This document shows positions 9,342 to 18,125 of a DNA stretch of 64,000 bases, piece after piece. Position numbers and translations under genes: made by a program. The DNA is from Mesotoga prima MesG1.Ag.4.2. GTDB taxonomy: Bacteria > Thermotogota > Thermotogae > Petrotogales > Kosmotogaceae. A model generated the notes under the pieces. The model was not told the DNA's origin, ran no database searches, and worked only from the letters and a program-made list of their open reading frames with translations. The first letter of the stretch is position 1, and every line of letters begins with the position of its first letter. The stretch spans positions 1,116,001 to 1,180,000 of the forward strand of contig NC_017934.1 of NCBI RefSeq assembly GCF_000147715.2, in the 5' to 3' direction.

Positions 9342-10661
9342 ATGGAAAAGTATATTGCGACACCTGAAGGAGTGTTACCAGAAAAGCAAGAGTCTGATTA
9401 CTGGTGTAGAAGAATGGAAAACCCGGACGCAGTTTGGATGTTGAAGGACGAGATAGAATCCTTCAACAGCGCAATAATTCTACGAGCTAGAGAGGCCGGG
9501 AAATTAGAATTTGCTTGCAGTTTGGAAGACTGTCCATCTTCGGTTCCTTTCGAGGAAGTTAGGAGATCGATTAACGATACGATTCCCGAAACCTTCTTCC
9601 AAAGATCTCTTCTCACCTCGGAAGGAGACAAAGTTCCGGCCGAGATTCGAAACGACATCATTGATAATGCAACCGCTATCTTAAATCAGGATATGGCCGT
9701 GAGATTCGGTTTGGTGACTCAGAGAACGAATCTCAGGGTTCTCCCAACCGATCTTATTTCGTGTGATGAGTACATAGATAACGATATGCTCCAGTTAACG
9801 GCCGTGAGTATCGGGACTCCATTTGCACTCCTTGCCCGAAGCAGGGATATGTCATGGCTCTTTGTTCAGACTCCCTTTTACAGGGGATGGATCAAGGCAA
9901 ACGATACAGCAACAGCCAAGAAAAGAGGAGCTGTTATGTCCTTCATGAAAGCTTCTCCATTCCTCCTCGCAACGGGCAACAGGGTGGAGATCGAACCAGA
10001 TCCCTTTGCTATAAACTCTCTCGGGCTCATTCTGCAGATGGGTGACAGGCTGCCTCTTGAGAAGCCTACGGAGAACGAAAACCTTCATGCTCAGGGTCCA
10101 TTCTCCTGTTTCACTGTTTCAGTTCCGTACAGAGACAGGCTCGGTTTGCTCGGCTTTAGGAAAGCACTCGTTAGAATGAGCGAAGACGTCCGAATTGGCG
10201 ATCTAGATTTAACAGGAAGAGCAATCCTGGATCAGGCCTTCAAAATGCTCGGAGAGAGATATGGCTGGGGTGACCTCTATAACAGGAGGGATTGTTCGAG
10301 ATTCGTTCGAGACATCTATGCAAGCTTCGGAATCTTTTTACCGCGAGATGCCTGGGCGCAGGAACGGTTTGGATCAAGCAACAAAGTAGTCTTCGAGGGC
10401 GATGCTGAACATAGAAAGTCTCAGTTGTCCTCTTTGAGGCCGGGTAATCCTTTGTATATGCCTGGACATACTCTGATCTACCTCGGGGAGGAGAATGGAA
10501 GTTTCTTTGCGATTCATGACGGGGCGGGCTACCGGGATTCAAAGGGCAAAAAGGTTTCCGTGCACGGTGTCTTTGTGGTCGATCTATCGGTCCGAACTAT
10601 GAACAGCGATAAGAGCTATCTGGAGCAGCTTACGACGGCGCTAAGAATCGATTCCGCCTGA
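9342..10661 (+). CDS. NlpC/P60 cysteine peptidase with N-terminal SH3-like domains (murein peptide hydrolase)
   Basis: 439 residues. Family architecture is an N-terminal NlpC-associated helical segment, two bacterial SH3-like domains (about 120-270), then the NlpC/P60 papain-like domain. The catalytic Cys is Cys318 in YNRRDCSRFV, with His376 in MPGHTLIYLG and a third polar residue near IHDGAGY. Members cleave gamma-D-Glu-diamino-acid bonds in cell-wall peptides. No signal peptide is visible, which fits cytoplasmic recycling of imported muropeptides. The ATG at 9342 has AAGGAG six bases upstream; longer in-frame extensions lie inside the permease gene. It overlaps the convergent CYTH gene by 21 bp. 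Confidence 0.9.
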   Translation: MEKYIATPEGVLPEKQESDYWCRRMENPDAVWMLKDEIESFNSAIILRAREAGKLEFACSLEDCPSSVPFEEVRRSINDTIPETFFQRSLLTSEGDKVPAEIRNDIIDNATAILNQDMAVRFGLVTQRTNLRVLPTDLISCDEYIDNDMLQLTAVSIGTPFALLARSRDMSWLFVQTPFYRGWIKANDTATAKKRGAVMSFMKASPFLLATGNRVEIEPDPFAINSLGLILQMGDRLPLEKPTENENLHAQGPFSCFTVSVPYRDRLGLLGFRKALVRMSEDVRIGDLDLTGRAILDQAFKMLGERYGWGDLYNRRDCSRFVRDIYASFGIFLPRDAWAQERFGSSNKVVFEGDAEHRKSQLSSLRPGNPLYMPGHTLIYLGEENGSFFAIHDGAGYRDSKGKKVSVHGVFVVDLSVRTMNSDKSYLEQLTTALRIDSA

Positions 10662-11246
10662 ATCTCCATAAATTGGCTGAAGAAGTCTACGGAACTCGCT
10701 GATCTGGTGATCGGAGATCGATTCGATTCTCTCCGGGATTATTCCCGCTATGCTGTTGATTGATACAGAGATCGATCTCGCAGTATATGACCGATTTTCG
10801 GTAACTTCTTCAAAAGAGTCACGGGGAAGCGGCCAGTAGTTCCAGGGATCGGGCAGTACTGTTTCCGGATCAGAGGTTTCAACTTCGAGAACGTAACCGA
10901 TACGCGGTAGAAAATACCAGTCGACGACACCTTCAATTTCATTTCTCTTGTAAACATGCCTCGACTTCATAACGGCCCTTGAGACCCTCAGTTCCTTTCT
11001 CATTTGAATTATCAGTGAAAGATCGACTCTTTTCTCGATCTCTTCCCTGATGAGGCCTGATCCCGATTTCAAGGTCTGAACCACATAAATATCTGATTCA
11101 TCGACACTGATCCTTATCCGACGCCTATCAGGAGGGTTGAGGTACCACTGAACTATCAGCAGATGCCTTGTGGCCTCTTCTATTACCTCTTCCGGAATCT
11201 TCGTTTTGAAAAGAAACTTCCTTTCGATTTCGAGCAATGCCCTCAC
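10641..11246 (-). CDS. CYTH-domain (triphosphate tunnel metalloenzyme-like) protein
   Basis: 201 residues. The N-terminal LLEIERKFLF contains the ExExK signature (Glu6, Glu8, Lys10) of CYTH/triphosphate tunnel enzymes, which hydrolyse triphosphate or inorganic polyphosphate or make cAMP. Further basic and acidic strand motifs follow (RRRIRISVD, YVLEVETSD). The start is GTG at 11244-11246 with a GGAG just upstream. It stands alone and converges with the NlpC gene. Most likely a triphosphatase; substrate not determinable. Confidence 0.83.
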   Translation of the reverse strand: MRALLEIERKFLFKTKIPEEVIEEATRHLLIVQWYLNPPDRRRIRISVDESDIYVVQTLKSGSGLIREEIEKRVDLSLIIQMRKELRVSRAVMKSRHVYKRNEIEGVVDWYFLPRIGYVLEVETSDPETVLPDPWNYWPLPRDSFEEVTENRSYTARSISVSINSIAGIIPERIESISDHQISEFRRLLQPIYGDSGGIDS

Positions 11247-11343
11247 ACTCCAGAAACAGTGTATATCAATACATTCGCATCGGCAAGTTGCGTCTTCTTC
11301 GGTCCTGTGTTAGTATGTACCGAATAGTGACAAACGGAGGTTT

Positions 11344-11751
11344 ATGATGGAAGAGAAAAAGGAACTTGAATTTCACGTTTCTGAAGAATGCAACGATCCA
11401 AACTGCGATCACGACCACGATCTAGTTAGTGATGTAGACAGATTTACAGTCACGGACGAAGACGGAAGTGAACACCACTTCACTGTAATAGCTGAATTCG
11501 AGAACAACGACAATACTTACTGGGTAGTTGAGGAGTTTTTCGAGGAGGACGACGAGGAAGCCGATGAAGAGGAAGATGACGCTTCCGAAGATGAAGAAGA
11601 GGAAGGTTATATAGTTTTCAGGGTCGAGTACGACGAGAACGAAAACCCTTACCTTTACTCCGTCGAAGACGAGGAGTTTGAAGAGGTTTCCAAAGCCTGG
11701 AACAAACTCGTCGAAGAGATGATAGCAGAGGATGACGAAGAAGAAGAATAG
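11344..11751 (+). CDS. Very acidic DUF1292-family protein
   Basis: 135 residues with long Glu/Asp runs (about residues 60-85 and the C-terminal tail). The core blocks DRFTVTDEDGSEHHFTVIAEFE and GYIVFRVEYDENENPYLYSVEDEEFEEV match the DUF1292 pattern known from Firmicutes, where it is often near ruvX and alaS. An N-terminal CNDPNCDHDHD could bind metal. Function unknown. GGAGG lies three bases before the ATG at 11344 and six before a second ATG at 11347, which may be the true start. A terminator begins at its stop codon. Confidence 0.83.
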   Translation: MMEEKKELEFHVSEECNDPNCDHDHDLVSDVDRFTVTDEDGSEHHFTVIAEFENNDNTYWVVEEFFEEDDEEADEEEDDASEDEEEEGYIVFRVEYDENENPYLYSVEDEEFEEVSKAWNKLVEEMIAEDDEEEE

Positions 11752-11772
11752 GGGACCTGAGGTCCCCTTTTT
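11751..11772 (+). terminator. Rho-independent terminator of the DUF1292 gene
   Basis: GGGGACC (11751-11757), three-base loop, GGTCCCC (11761-11767), then TTTTT. Its left arm begins right after the TAG stop. A TATAAT follows at 11775-11780 and may be the -10 of the next operon, but no matching -35 is visible. Confidence 0.9.
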
Positions 11773-11799
11773 GTTATAATCCTCTATGGAGGTGTTGAC

Positions 11800-12465
11800 A
11801 TGATTCTTGCTCTCGGCGTCTTTCTTCCAGAAGTAAAACCTGTAATGGACAGTATGCTCGTGCTGGAGTCAGGAGAGATACTTGGCAGACACTTTTGCAG
11901 AGGAGTTATTGGTAACAATGAAGTCGTTGCCTGTGGTGGTTTCGTTGGAAAGGTCGAGTCTTCGATGCTCACTCAGAGATTGATTGATCGCTTCAATCCT
12001 AGGTTGGCCGTTCTCTCTTCATGCGCGGCCGGAATCGATGAATCAGTGCAGATAGGCGATGTTGTTGTAGGTACCGAGTTCGAGGAATATGACACAATCT
12101 TCCCTCTTAGCGAAGGTAAGATGGTAATGAAAGCGCCCGACACGCTTCTTATGAGGTTCCTCAAGATCTACTTCAAGGCAGGAAAATTCGGGAAAATCCT
12201 TTCGGGTGACGGAGTAGTCGCAAGTGCCTCGGTTAGAGACGAAATACACTCTTTCCATGGAGGTATAGCCCTTGATATGGATTCTGCGCCGTTCGCAAAG
12301 ACCGCTTACGAGAATAAATGTAGTTATCTTGTAATAAAAACAATTCTAGATATGGCAGATGAGAATTCAAAGAGGGATTTCGATAGGCATTTCTCTGAAC
12401 TTGCGGGAAGGTCATCTGAACTACTAGTCGAAATAATGAAGAATCACTATATAGACAGGGAGTGA
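11800..12465 (+). CDS. Nucleoside phosphorylase-fold protein, MTA/SAH nucleosidase-like
   Basis: 221 residues of the PNP_UDP superfamily. Visible landmarks are GGFVGKVESSMLTQ (phosphate/ribose region), SSCAAGIDESVQIGDVVVG and LDMDSAPFAKTA, where nucleosidases normally have M-E-G-A-A. The ribose-binding Glu is therefore replaced by Asp, and the purine-binding Asp would be in KTILDMAD. It probably cleaves methylthioadenosine or S-adenosylhomocysteine, consistent with a methyltransferase two genes downstream, but the Asp substitution leaves this uncertain. GGAGG precedes the ATG. It overlaps the HIT gene by four bases. Confidence 0.8.
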   Translation: MILALGVFLPEVKPVMDSMLVLESGEILGRHFCRGVIGNNEVVACGGFVGKVESSMLTQRLIDRFNPRLAVLSSCAAGIDESVQIGDVVVGTEFEEYDTIFPLSEGKMVMKAPDTLLMRFLKIYFKAGKFGKILSGDGVVASASVRDEIHSFHGGIALDMDSAPFAKTAYENKCSYLVIKTILDMADENSKRDFDRHFSELAGRSSELLVEIMKNHYIDRE

Positions 12466-12809
12466 GAAAGGTGGACTGCATATTTTGCAAGATTGCCAGT
12501 GGAGAAATCAAGAGTAGTTTCGTGGGGGAAAATGACTGGTTTGTTGCCTTTGACGACATAAATCCCGTTGCTCCCACTCATGTTCTGGTGGTGCCTCGCA
12601 AACATGTGAAGAGTCTTGAAGAGCTGGCAAAGTATGACACAGAATGCATGAGAAGCTTTTTTGAGCTCGTAGAACAGATAGTCGAACTGAAGGGCATAAA
12701 GACGAGCGGTTACAGGCTAATCGTCAACCAGGGCAGTGATTCCGGACAGGAAGTAGAGCATCTTCACTTTCACATACTCGGAGGAAGAAAGCTGGGAAGA
12801 CTTGGATGA
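12462..12809 (+). CDS. HIT-family (HinT-like) nucleotide hydrolase
   Basis: 115 residues with FCKIASGEI near the N terminus and the histidine triad H100-L-H102-F-H104 in VEHLHFHILGG. HinT proteins hydrolyse AMP-lysine-type phosphoramidates. A GTG at 12462 overlaps the stop of the nucleosidase (GTGA); a second GTG at 12471 is possible. The last bases overlap the methyltransferase start (ATGA). Confidence 0.92.
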   Translation: MRKVDCIFCKIASGEIKSSFVGENDWFVAFDDINPVAPTHVLVVPRKHVKSLEELAKYDTECMRSFFELVEQIVELKGIKTSGYRLIVNQGSDSGQEVEHLHFHILGGRKLGRLG

Positions 12810-13414
12810 AGGAAGACTTTCAACATTACTACACAGATCAGACCGAACCGCCGAAAAGCATCCGGTCCGTTTATCTTCGCCTTAGAAACGGCCATTCTTA
12901 CACATTCAAAAGTCCCGAGGGAGTGTTTGCCTTTGGGAAGGCGGATAGAGCCTCACTCCTGCTAATAGAGAACTGCATTCTTGAAGGTCAGGAGAGCATT
13001 CTCGATCTGGGTTGCGGTTACGGCGCGGTAGGCATCACACTCAAGCTGGAACATCCAGATCTGAAGCTCCACATGAGCGATGTCAATACCAGAGCCTTGA
13101 CCTTTTCGAAAATCAATGCGAGAGATCACAATATTCTAGCGGACATTCGCAAAGGCGACCTCTTCTCTCCCTGGGAAAAGACAAGCTTTGATTCCATTCT
13201 TTCAAATCCCCCGATAGCTGCCGGTAAGGCAGTGTGGCAAAGGATGATAACTGAGGCTCCTGAGTTTCTAAATGAGGGAGGCTCACTTCAGATAGTGGCG
13301 TACCATAACAAGGGTGGTTCAAGACTTGAAGCGATAATGAGAGAAACATTTGGAAACGTCATAACTGCGACAAAATCCGGCGGTGTTAGGGTCTATGTCT
13401 CCAGAAAGTTCTGA
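12806..13414 (+). CDS. Class I SAM methyltransferase, RsmC-like
   Basis: 202 residues. SAM-binding motif I is ILDLGCGYGAVGI and the catalytic N-P-P motif is ILSNPPI, the signature of RsmC-type methyltransferases that modify the exocyclic amine of guanine in 16S rRNA. N-terminal HYYTDQTEPPKSIRS is typical of the single-domain form of about 200 residues. The gene overlaps both neighbours. Target base is inferred from the family. Confidence 0.88.
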   Translation: MKEDFQHYYTDQTEPPKSIRSVYLRLRNGHSYTFKSPEGVFAFGKADRASLLLIENCILEGQESILDLGCGYGAVGITLKLEHPDLKLHMSDVNTRALTFSKINARDHNILADIRKGDLFSPWEKTSFDSILSNPPIAAGKAVWQRMITEAPEFLNEGGSLQIVAYHNKGGSRLEAIMRETFGNVITATKSGGVRVYVSRKF

Positions 13415-14108
13415 TGCCATTCTCCTTCTGGAAAACTTAACTGTCAAAGTGGGCGACGAAGAGATACTCTCGAGGTTCAGCCTCGATGTTGGGCCGGGCG
13501 AACGCATAGCTCTGCTCGGCAAGAACGGCTCCGGAAAGACTACTTTGCTAAGGGTTGTAGCCGGTTTGAAAAAACTTGAATCGGGAAGAAGAATGTTAAA
13601 CGGAAGAATTGGAATGGTCTTTCAGAATCCCGACACGGTGCTCTTCGGTACTACTGTTCGGGAGAATCTCTTCTTTCCTCTTCGCTTGCTTTCAATTTCT
13701 ATGGAAGAGTCGCGTAGAAGGATAGAGCTCTTCGTCACTGAATTCGGCTTCTCAAATATCGTAGATAGGGACATACTGACGCTCTCCGGAGGACAGCGTC
13801 AACTGGTTTCGCTTGCGGCCGCTCTCATATCTGAGCCCTCTCTTCTTCTGCTGGATGAACCGTTATCGATGCTGGACCGGCATGATAGAGACATGATTTT
13901 ACGGACTCTTGAAGAGGTTATTCCGCAGAGGACGTCGATGCTCTTTGCAACTAACAGGTTTTCCGAAGTCCTGAACTGTGAAAGATTCATAATTCTGGGA
14001 AGAAAGGGAAAACTCTTCGATGGGGGTTATAGAGAGCTCAGGAATTCCTTTACCGTGTTCGAGGAGTCGGGGATGTCGATCCCCTTCGAGATTGCTGTCT
14101 CATGCTGA
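13395..14108 (+). CDS. ECF/CbiO-type ABC transporter ATPase, first of pair
   Basis: About 237 residues. Walker A GKNGSGKTTLL, Q-loop MVFQNPDTVLFG, signature LSGGQRQLVSLAAAL and Walker B LLLLDEPLSMLD. The Q-loop sequence FQNPD resembles EcfA/CbiO ATPases of energy-coupling-factor vitamin or metal importers. Starts at ATG 13395 within the end of the methyltransferase gene (20-bp overlap); a GTG at 13383 is an alternative. No EcfT or S component is adjacent. Confidence 0.87.
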   Translation: MSPESSDAILLLENLTVKVGDEEILSRFSLDVGPGERIALLGKNGSGKTTLLRVVAGLKKLESGRRMLNGRIGMVFQNPDTVLFGTTVRENLFFPLRLLSISMEESRRRIELFVTEFGFSNIVDRDILTLSGGQRQLVSLAAALISEPSLLLLDEPLSMLDRHDRDMILRTLEEVIPQRTSMLFATNRFSEVLNCERFIILGRKGKLFDGGYRELRNSFTVFEESGMSIPFEIAVSC

Positions 14109-14890
14109 CTGTTAAAGAAGTTTCCTTTGCCTACAAAGGTCATGGAAACGGGAGTCAAGTTTCCGCCTTGAAGAGGGTCACTTTTGATATTGCGGATGGT
14201 TCCTTTGTCATATTGACGGGAAGGACCGGGTCCGGTAAATCTACTCTTCTTCAGCTTCTTTGCGGATTGATTGAACCTGACGGTGGAGAAATTCACTGCG
14301 GAGACGGAGATCTCTCTTCGAAAAGTGCAATGATCTTCCAGTACCCCGAGGACTGTTTCTTCAATCCTACGGTAATTGAAGAGTTGGAGTTCGGGCTTAA
14401 GACTGCCGGAAAGAAAGGCTCGGAGAGACTGAATGGGATCACCGAAGTAATTGGCTTCGACCTTCAGAAGTTCGGTTCGAGAACTCCCTTTTCACTTTCG
14501 GGGGGTGAGCAGAGGCTTCTTGCCATTGCTTCTATGGCCGTGCTTGACAAAGCGATTCTTCTCCTTGATGAACCGACCTCAGGACTGGACGATACAGCCG
14601 TGCAACGGGTAAGAAAACTCCTCCTATCTGAGTCCAGGTTAGGTAAGACAATAGTTGTCTCCACACACTGGCCTGCAGAGTTCATGGATATGGCGACCCA
14701 TGTCATGAATCTAGAAGACGGCAGCCTTGAATATTTCGTTACAGTAGAAGAATATGTCGAAAGCAATCTTCATAATAAGCAGCTTGAAGAGAAGGAGAAG
14801 TATCTGTTAGACTACTACAAACGCTTCAAGACTTTTCCCGACAATGATGAAGAGCTGATCGAATTCGCCAGGAGAGAAAAGAAATGCTGA
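14102..14890 (+). CDS. ECF/CbiO-type ABC transporter ATPase, second of pair, with C-terminal extension
   Basis: 262 residues. Walker A TGRTGSGKSTLL, Q-loop MIFQYPEDCFF, signature LSGGEQRLLAIASMAV, Walker B ILLLDEPTSGLD. It overlaps the first ATPase by seven bases, so the two likely form an EcfA-EcfA' heterodimer. After the ATPase core a charged helical extension of about 50 residues (EEYVESNLHNKQLEEKEKYL and onward) is present, which is unusual in length. Overlaps DUF554 by seven bases. Confidence 0.87.
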   Translation: MLTVKEVSFAYKGHGNGSQVSALKRVTFDIADGSFVILTGRTGSGKSTLLQLLCGLIEPDGGEIHCGDGDLSSKSAMIFQYPEDCFFNPTVIEELEFGLKTAGKKGSERLNGITEVIGFDLQKFGSRTPFSLSGGEQRLLAIASMAVLDKAILLLDEPTSGLDDTAVQRVRKLLLSESRLGKTIVVSTHWPAEFMDMATHVMNLEDGSLEYFVTVEEYVESNLHNKQLEEKEKYLLDYYKRFKTFPDNDEELIEFARREKKC

Positions 14891-15561
14891 ATATATCTGT
14901 CATTGTAAACACAGTTGCCGTAATTATAGGTTCTATACTTGGATTGCTCGGCGGAAGACTTCTCAAGGACCGTTATAGAAAGGTTTTCTTCAGTGTCATT
15001 GGAATTCTTACTATGGGTCTAGGAATAGAGATGTTTCTAGATACTAACAGCGTTCTCGTTGTTCTTGGAAGTCTTATCATCGGTGGGGCACTGGGAGAAG
15101 CTCTTGATATTGAGGAAAAGATCGGCAGGCTTGCCGGAAACAAACGCGATGACGAGAACTTCGTGAAAGGATTCATTACGGCATCAGTCCTTTTCGTTGC
15201 GGGACCAATGACCGTAATAGGGTCTCTGAAGGCCGGCCTTTCCGGTGAAAACGAACTTATATTCATCAAGTCGTTGATGGATGGAATTTCCTCTATGATG
15301 CTATCCGCAGCGCTAGGTGAGGGTGTACTTCTTTCAGCAGCAGCTGTGTATCTCGTGCAGGGAGGACTCGTCTCTCTTGCAGGAGTGCTTTCCTTCCTCC
15401 AGGATCCGCTGTATCTAGGGGACTTTTCTGGAGTGGGCGGTATGATGCTTCTTGCATTGGGAATCAGGCTACTTGAAATAAAAGAAATCAGGGTCGGCAA
15501 CTTCCTTCCGGCCCTGATACTATCTCCTGTTCTAACCTGGGTCTCTCTTCTCTTTACCTGA
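14884..15561 (+). CDS. DUF554-family integral membrane protein
   Basis: 225 residues with about six to seven hydrophobic segments and the family motif GALLGE-like IIGGALGEALDIEEK plus FVAGPMTVIGSLKAGLSGE. DUF554 (YdfK-like) has no established function; transport has been suggested. Overlaps the ECF ATPase gene by seven bases, hence co-translated, and converges with korB (8-bp overlap at the 3' ends). Confidence 0.88.
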   Translation: MLNISVIVNTVAVIIGSILGLLGGRLLKDRYRKVFFSVIGILTMGLGIEMFLDTNSVLVVLGSLIIGGALGEALDIEEKIGRLAGNKRDDENFVKGFITASVLFVAGPMTVIGSLKAGLSGENELIFIKSLMDGISSMMLSAALGEGVLLSAAAVYLVQGGLVSLAGVLSFLQDPLYLGDFSGVGGMMLLALGIRLLEIKEIRVGNFLPALILSPVLTWVSLLFT

Positions 15562-16405
15562 AGGCCTCTAACTCACTGGAAACATCGATCGACGATCTCT
15601 CTTTTAAAAGGATTACACCCTTCTTCAGAACTGGATGAAGCTCATGATATGTCGGCTTCTCGTTAAGGTACAGGATTCCCATAGGTATCTTTTCGTCCCA
15701 TTCTAGCGCCTTTTCAAAGGCCTTAACTTTGTCCTTAGGATCGTAACTCGCATCTTTCTCATGGACATCGTAAAGCCTGTCTTTGTAGTACTTGAAAGTG
15801 TTTACCTTGTTGAACGTAACGCATGGCTGCATTATATCGACCACGGAGAAGCCTTTGTGTTTTATCGCAGCCGAAACCACTTTTCGAAAGTGATCCTTGT
15901 CTCCGATGAAGGTCCTTCCTACAAAGGCAGCGTCCATAGTAATAGCCAGCGCAAGGGGATTCAGCGGTTCATTAATCACGCCCTGTAGCTGAGAACTTGT
16001 CTTCTGTCCCTTTCTCGTTGTTGGAGAGCCCTGTCCCTTGGTAAGCCCGTAAATCTGATTATCGTGGATCAAAACGGTGACATCAAAATTCCTTCTAATG
16101 CCGTGGATAAAATGGTTGCCGCCCTCTCCATACATGTCGCCATCACCGGATTCCGCAATCACGGTGAGTTCGGGATTAACAGCCTTTATCGCGAAAGCGA
16201 CTGGAAGGCTTCTACCGTGGAGACCGTTGAAGAAGTTAATATCCAGATAATGAGGCATCTTAGCGGCCTGCCCAATACCAGTCACCATAATGAAGTGAGA
16301 TTTATCGACACCGATCTCCTCCAGGGTACTGGCGAGATTCATTCTGAGGGGAAAGTTCCCGCATCCCGGACACCATGCAGGTTCAACTTCTCTTAGATAA
16401 CTCAT
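15554..16405 (-). CDS. korB: 2-oxoacid:ferredoxin oxidoreductase, beta (TPP-binding) subunit
   Basis: 283 residues. WCPGCG near the N terminus and QPCVTFNK near residue 195 supply cysteines of the iron-sulfur cluster. The thiamine diphosphate motif is GDGDMYGEGGNHFIHGIRRN with IHDNQIYGLTKGQ. The enzyme oxidatively decarboxylates a 2-oxoacid to acyl-CoA and reduces ferredoxin. Together with the fused alpha-gamma subunit upstream (ATGA overlap) it forms a two-subunit enzyme of the 2-oxoglutarate/general 2-oxoacid type; the precise acid is not certain. Confidence 0.93.
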   Translation of the reverse strand: MSYLREVEPAWCPGCGNFPLRMNLASTLEEIGVDKSHFIMVTGIGQAAKMPHYLDINFFNGLHGRSLPVAFAIKAVNPELTVIAESGDGDMYGEGGNHFIHGIRRNFDVTVLIHDNQIYGLTKGQGSPTTRKGQKTSSQLQGVINEPLNPLALAITMDAAFVGRTFIGDKDHFRKVVSAAIKHKGFSVVDIMQPCVTFNKVNTFKYYKDRLYDVHEKDASYDPKDKVKAFEKALEWDEKIPMGILYLNEKPTYHELHPVLKKGVILLKERSSIDVSSELEAFR

Positions 16406-18072
16406 ATCATCCCCTCCTTCTTCAAAGATTTCTCTATCCAGTTTGCGCTTATAGGGCGACCGTCATATCGACCTACATGGTCGATCTGCAGACCGGTCAC
16501 CGATCTCAGTAGGGTAGCGAACTGGCCTGTGTAATTTCCCTCGATGGAGCAGAGCTTCTTCCCTTCCAGTTCTTCCCTTATAGATTGGTCGATCGGAAAG
16601 ACCTCGGAATAGTGTACGTAGCCGACATCCTTTCTGGACATTGCGAACTCGTCTATTGCGCCCCAGCTGTCTCCCCAACCAACGAGAACAAGAGGCGCAT
16701 CCAGGTTGAACTTCGCGGGTGCGGACAACTCGCCCAGCAACCCCTCCATCTTTTTCATCCTCTTATCGACCATTTTACTTCTGATCTCTAGATCTTCAGT
16801 AATGTATCCTGCCTCATCATGCTCGTCGGAATCGACTCTTACAGTAGCTTTTCCTCCGGGTATCGCTCTTGGGGAAATGCCGTTCTCCGTAATTTCGTAT
16901 CTGCGATATTCCTCATTTCCTTCTGTGATAAATCTCTGAAGGAACTCCTCTTTGTGAATGGGAGCCTCTATTGTGGCCGAGGAATCTACTAGCGATTCAG
17001 TGAGAAGAATAATCGAAGGAATCTGATATTTATCGGCAATATAGAAAGCCTTTTCCGTAAGCTCGAATGTCTCTTTTGGTGTGCGCGGCGAGACCACATA
17101 TTTTGGAAACTCTCCATGACCTGCATTTACTACAAAAAGAAGATCTTCCTGCGCCGTTCTTGTGGGAAGGCCGGTCGCCGGTGCGGGCCGCTGAGCGTCT
17201 ACCATGACAAGTGGGGTCTCGGTCATTGCGGCCAGAGACACACCCTCCTGCATCAGTGCAAAACCGCCTCCTGATGTTGTTACAAGAGAACGTGCACCTG
17301 CAAAGGCGCCTCCTATAACCATATTCACTGCGGCAATCTCATCTTCTGCCTGTTCAACTACAATTCTATGTCTTTCGGCGTTGGACGCAAGGAAGGTCAT
17401 CACACCGGTACCAGGGGTCATTGGATAGGCCGCCAGGAATTTACATCCCGCAGCGATTGCACCGAGACCGGTGCCTTCTGTTCCATTCATGAGGTAGTAA
17501 TTATGCTCCTGTACATCGAGCGGGGGAATCTCGATTGACAACGAAAGATCGTAACCTCTCTTCAGCGCTTCGAGATTGGCCTTAATTATCTCCTCTTTTC
17601 CGGAGAAGGTCTCTTCTATCAGTTTCGAGGGTATCTCCCTCTTGACTTTGAAAAGACCGAGAATTCCACCCAATGCTACTACGTTTTGGGCTCTTGGCTC
17701 TCCCGCGTCTTTGGCTATTGATCTGAAAGGAAAATTCAAAGCTTTGACTTCAAAATCAAAATCCTTCGAGTTTACGTGATTGGAATCAGAATCGTATATC
17801 AAGGTCGTTCCATCGTGGAAGTACTGGAGCTGTGAGATAGTCGTACTTTTGCTTAGAGAGACTATAAGATCGAACTCCTGTCTCATCGAGTAAAGCGGAG
17901 AGTCTGAAACCCGAATTCGGTACACGTACTCGCCGCCTCTGATCCTTGAATGATAACTCTTGTCGGTGAAGATACAATACCCATTTCTGAAGAGACTTAG
18001 CGCAAGCATATCCCCAATCGTATTAAGCCCTTGACCTGCTTCACCGGAAAGGGCTATTACATAGTCTTTCAC
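16402..18072 (-). CDS. korA: 2-oxoacid:ferredoxin oxidoreductase, fused gamma-alpha subunit
   Basis: 556 residues. Residues 1-180 are the gamma domain (GEAGQGLNTIGDML near the start); from about 195 the alpha pyrimidine-binding domain follows (NGTEGTGLGAIAAGCKF, AAYPMTPGTGVMTFLA, GGGFALMQEGVSLA) and a C-terminal transketolase-like domain. The start is GTG 18070-18072 with GGAGGTG five bases upstream. No ferredoxin-like delta subunit is present. It is separated from the rubredoxin gene by a terminator-like hairpin. Confidence 0.93.
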   Translation of the reverse strand: MKDYVIALSGEAGQGLNTIGDMLALSLFRNGYCIFTDKSYHSRIRGGEYVYRIRVSDSPLYSMRQEFDLIVSLSKSTTISQLQYFHDGTTLIYDSDSNHVNSKDFDFEVKALNFPFRSIAKDAGEPRAQNVVALGGILGLFKVKREIPSKLIEETFSGKEEIIKANLEALKRGYDLSLSIEIPPLDVQEHNYYLMNGTEGTGLGAIAAGCKFLAAYPMTPGTGVMTFLASNAERHRIVVEQAEDEIAAVNMVIGGAFAGARSLVTTSGGGFALMQEGVSLAAMTETPLVMVDAQRPAPATGLPTRTAQEDLLFVVNAGHGEFPKYVVSPRTPKETFELTEKAFYIADKYQIPSIILLTESLVDSSATIEAPIHKEEFLQRFITEGNEEYRRYEITENGISPRAIPGGKATVRVDSDEHDEAGYITEDLEIRSKMVDKRMKKMEGLLGELSAPAKFNLDAPLVLVGWGDSWGAIDEFAMSRKDVGYVHYSEVFPIDQSIREELEGKKLCSIEGNYTGQFATLLRSVTGLQIDHVGRYDGRPISANWIEKSLKKEGMI

Positions 18073-18099
18073 ATTAACACCTCCGTTGAGGTAAAGAAA

Positions 18100-18120
18100 G
18101 GCGGGAGTGATTCTCCCGCC
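18100..18120 (-). terminator. Terminator-like hairpin between rubredoxin and korA
   Basis: GGCGGGAG (18100-18107), loop TGATT, CTCCCGCC (18113-18120). Read on the minus strand it is followed by TTTCTTTACC, a weak T-rich tail, so partial termination is likely: rubredoxin/SOR mRNA would partly continue into korAB. Confidence 0.7.
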
Positions 18121-18125
18121 TCATT

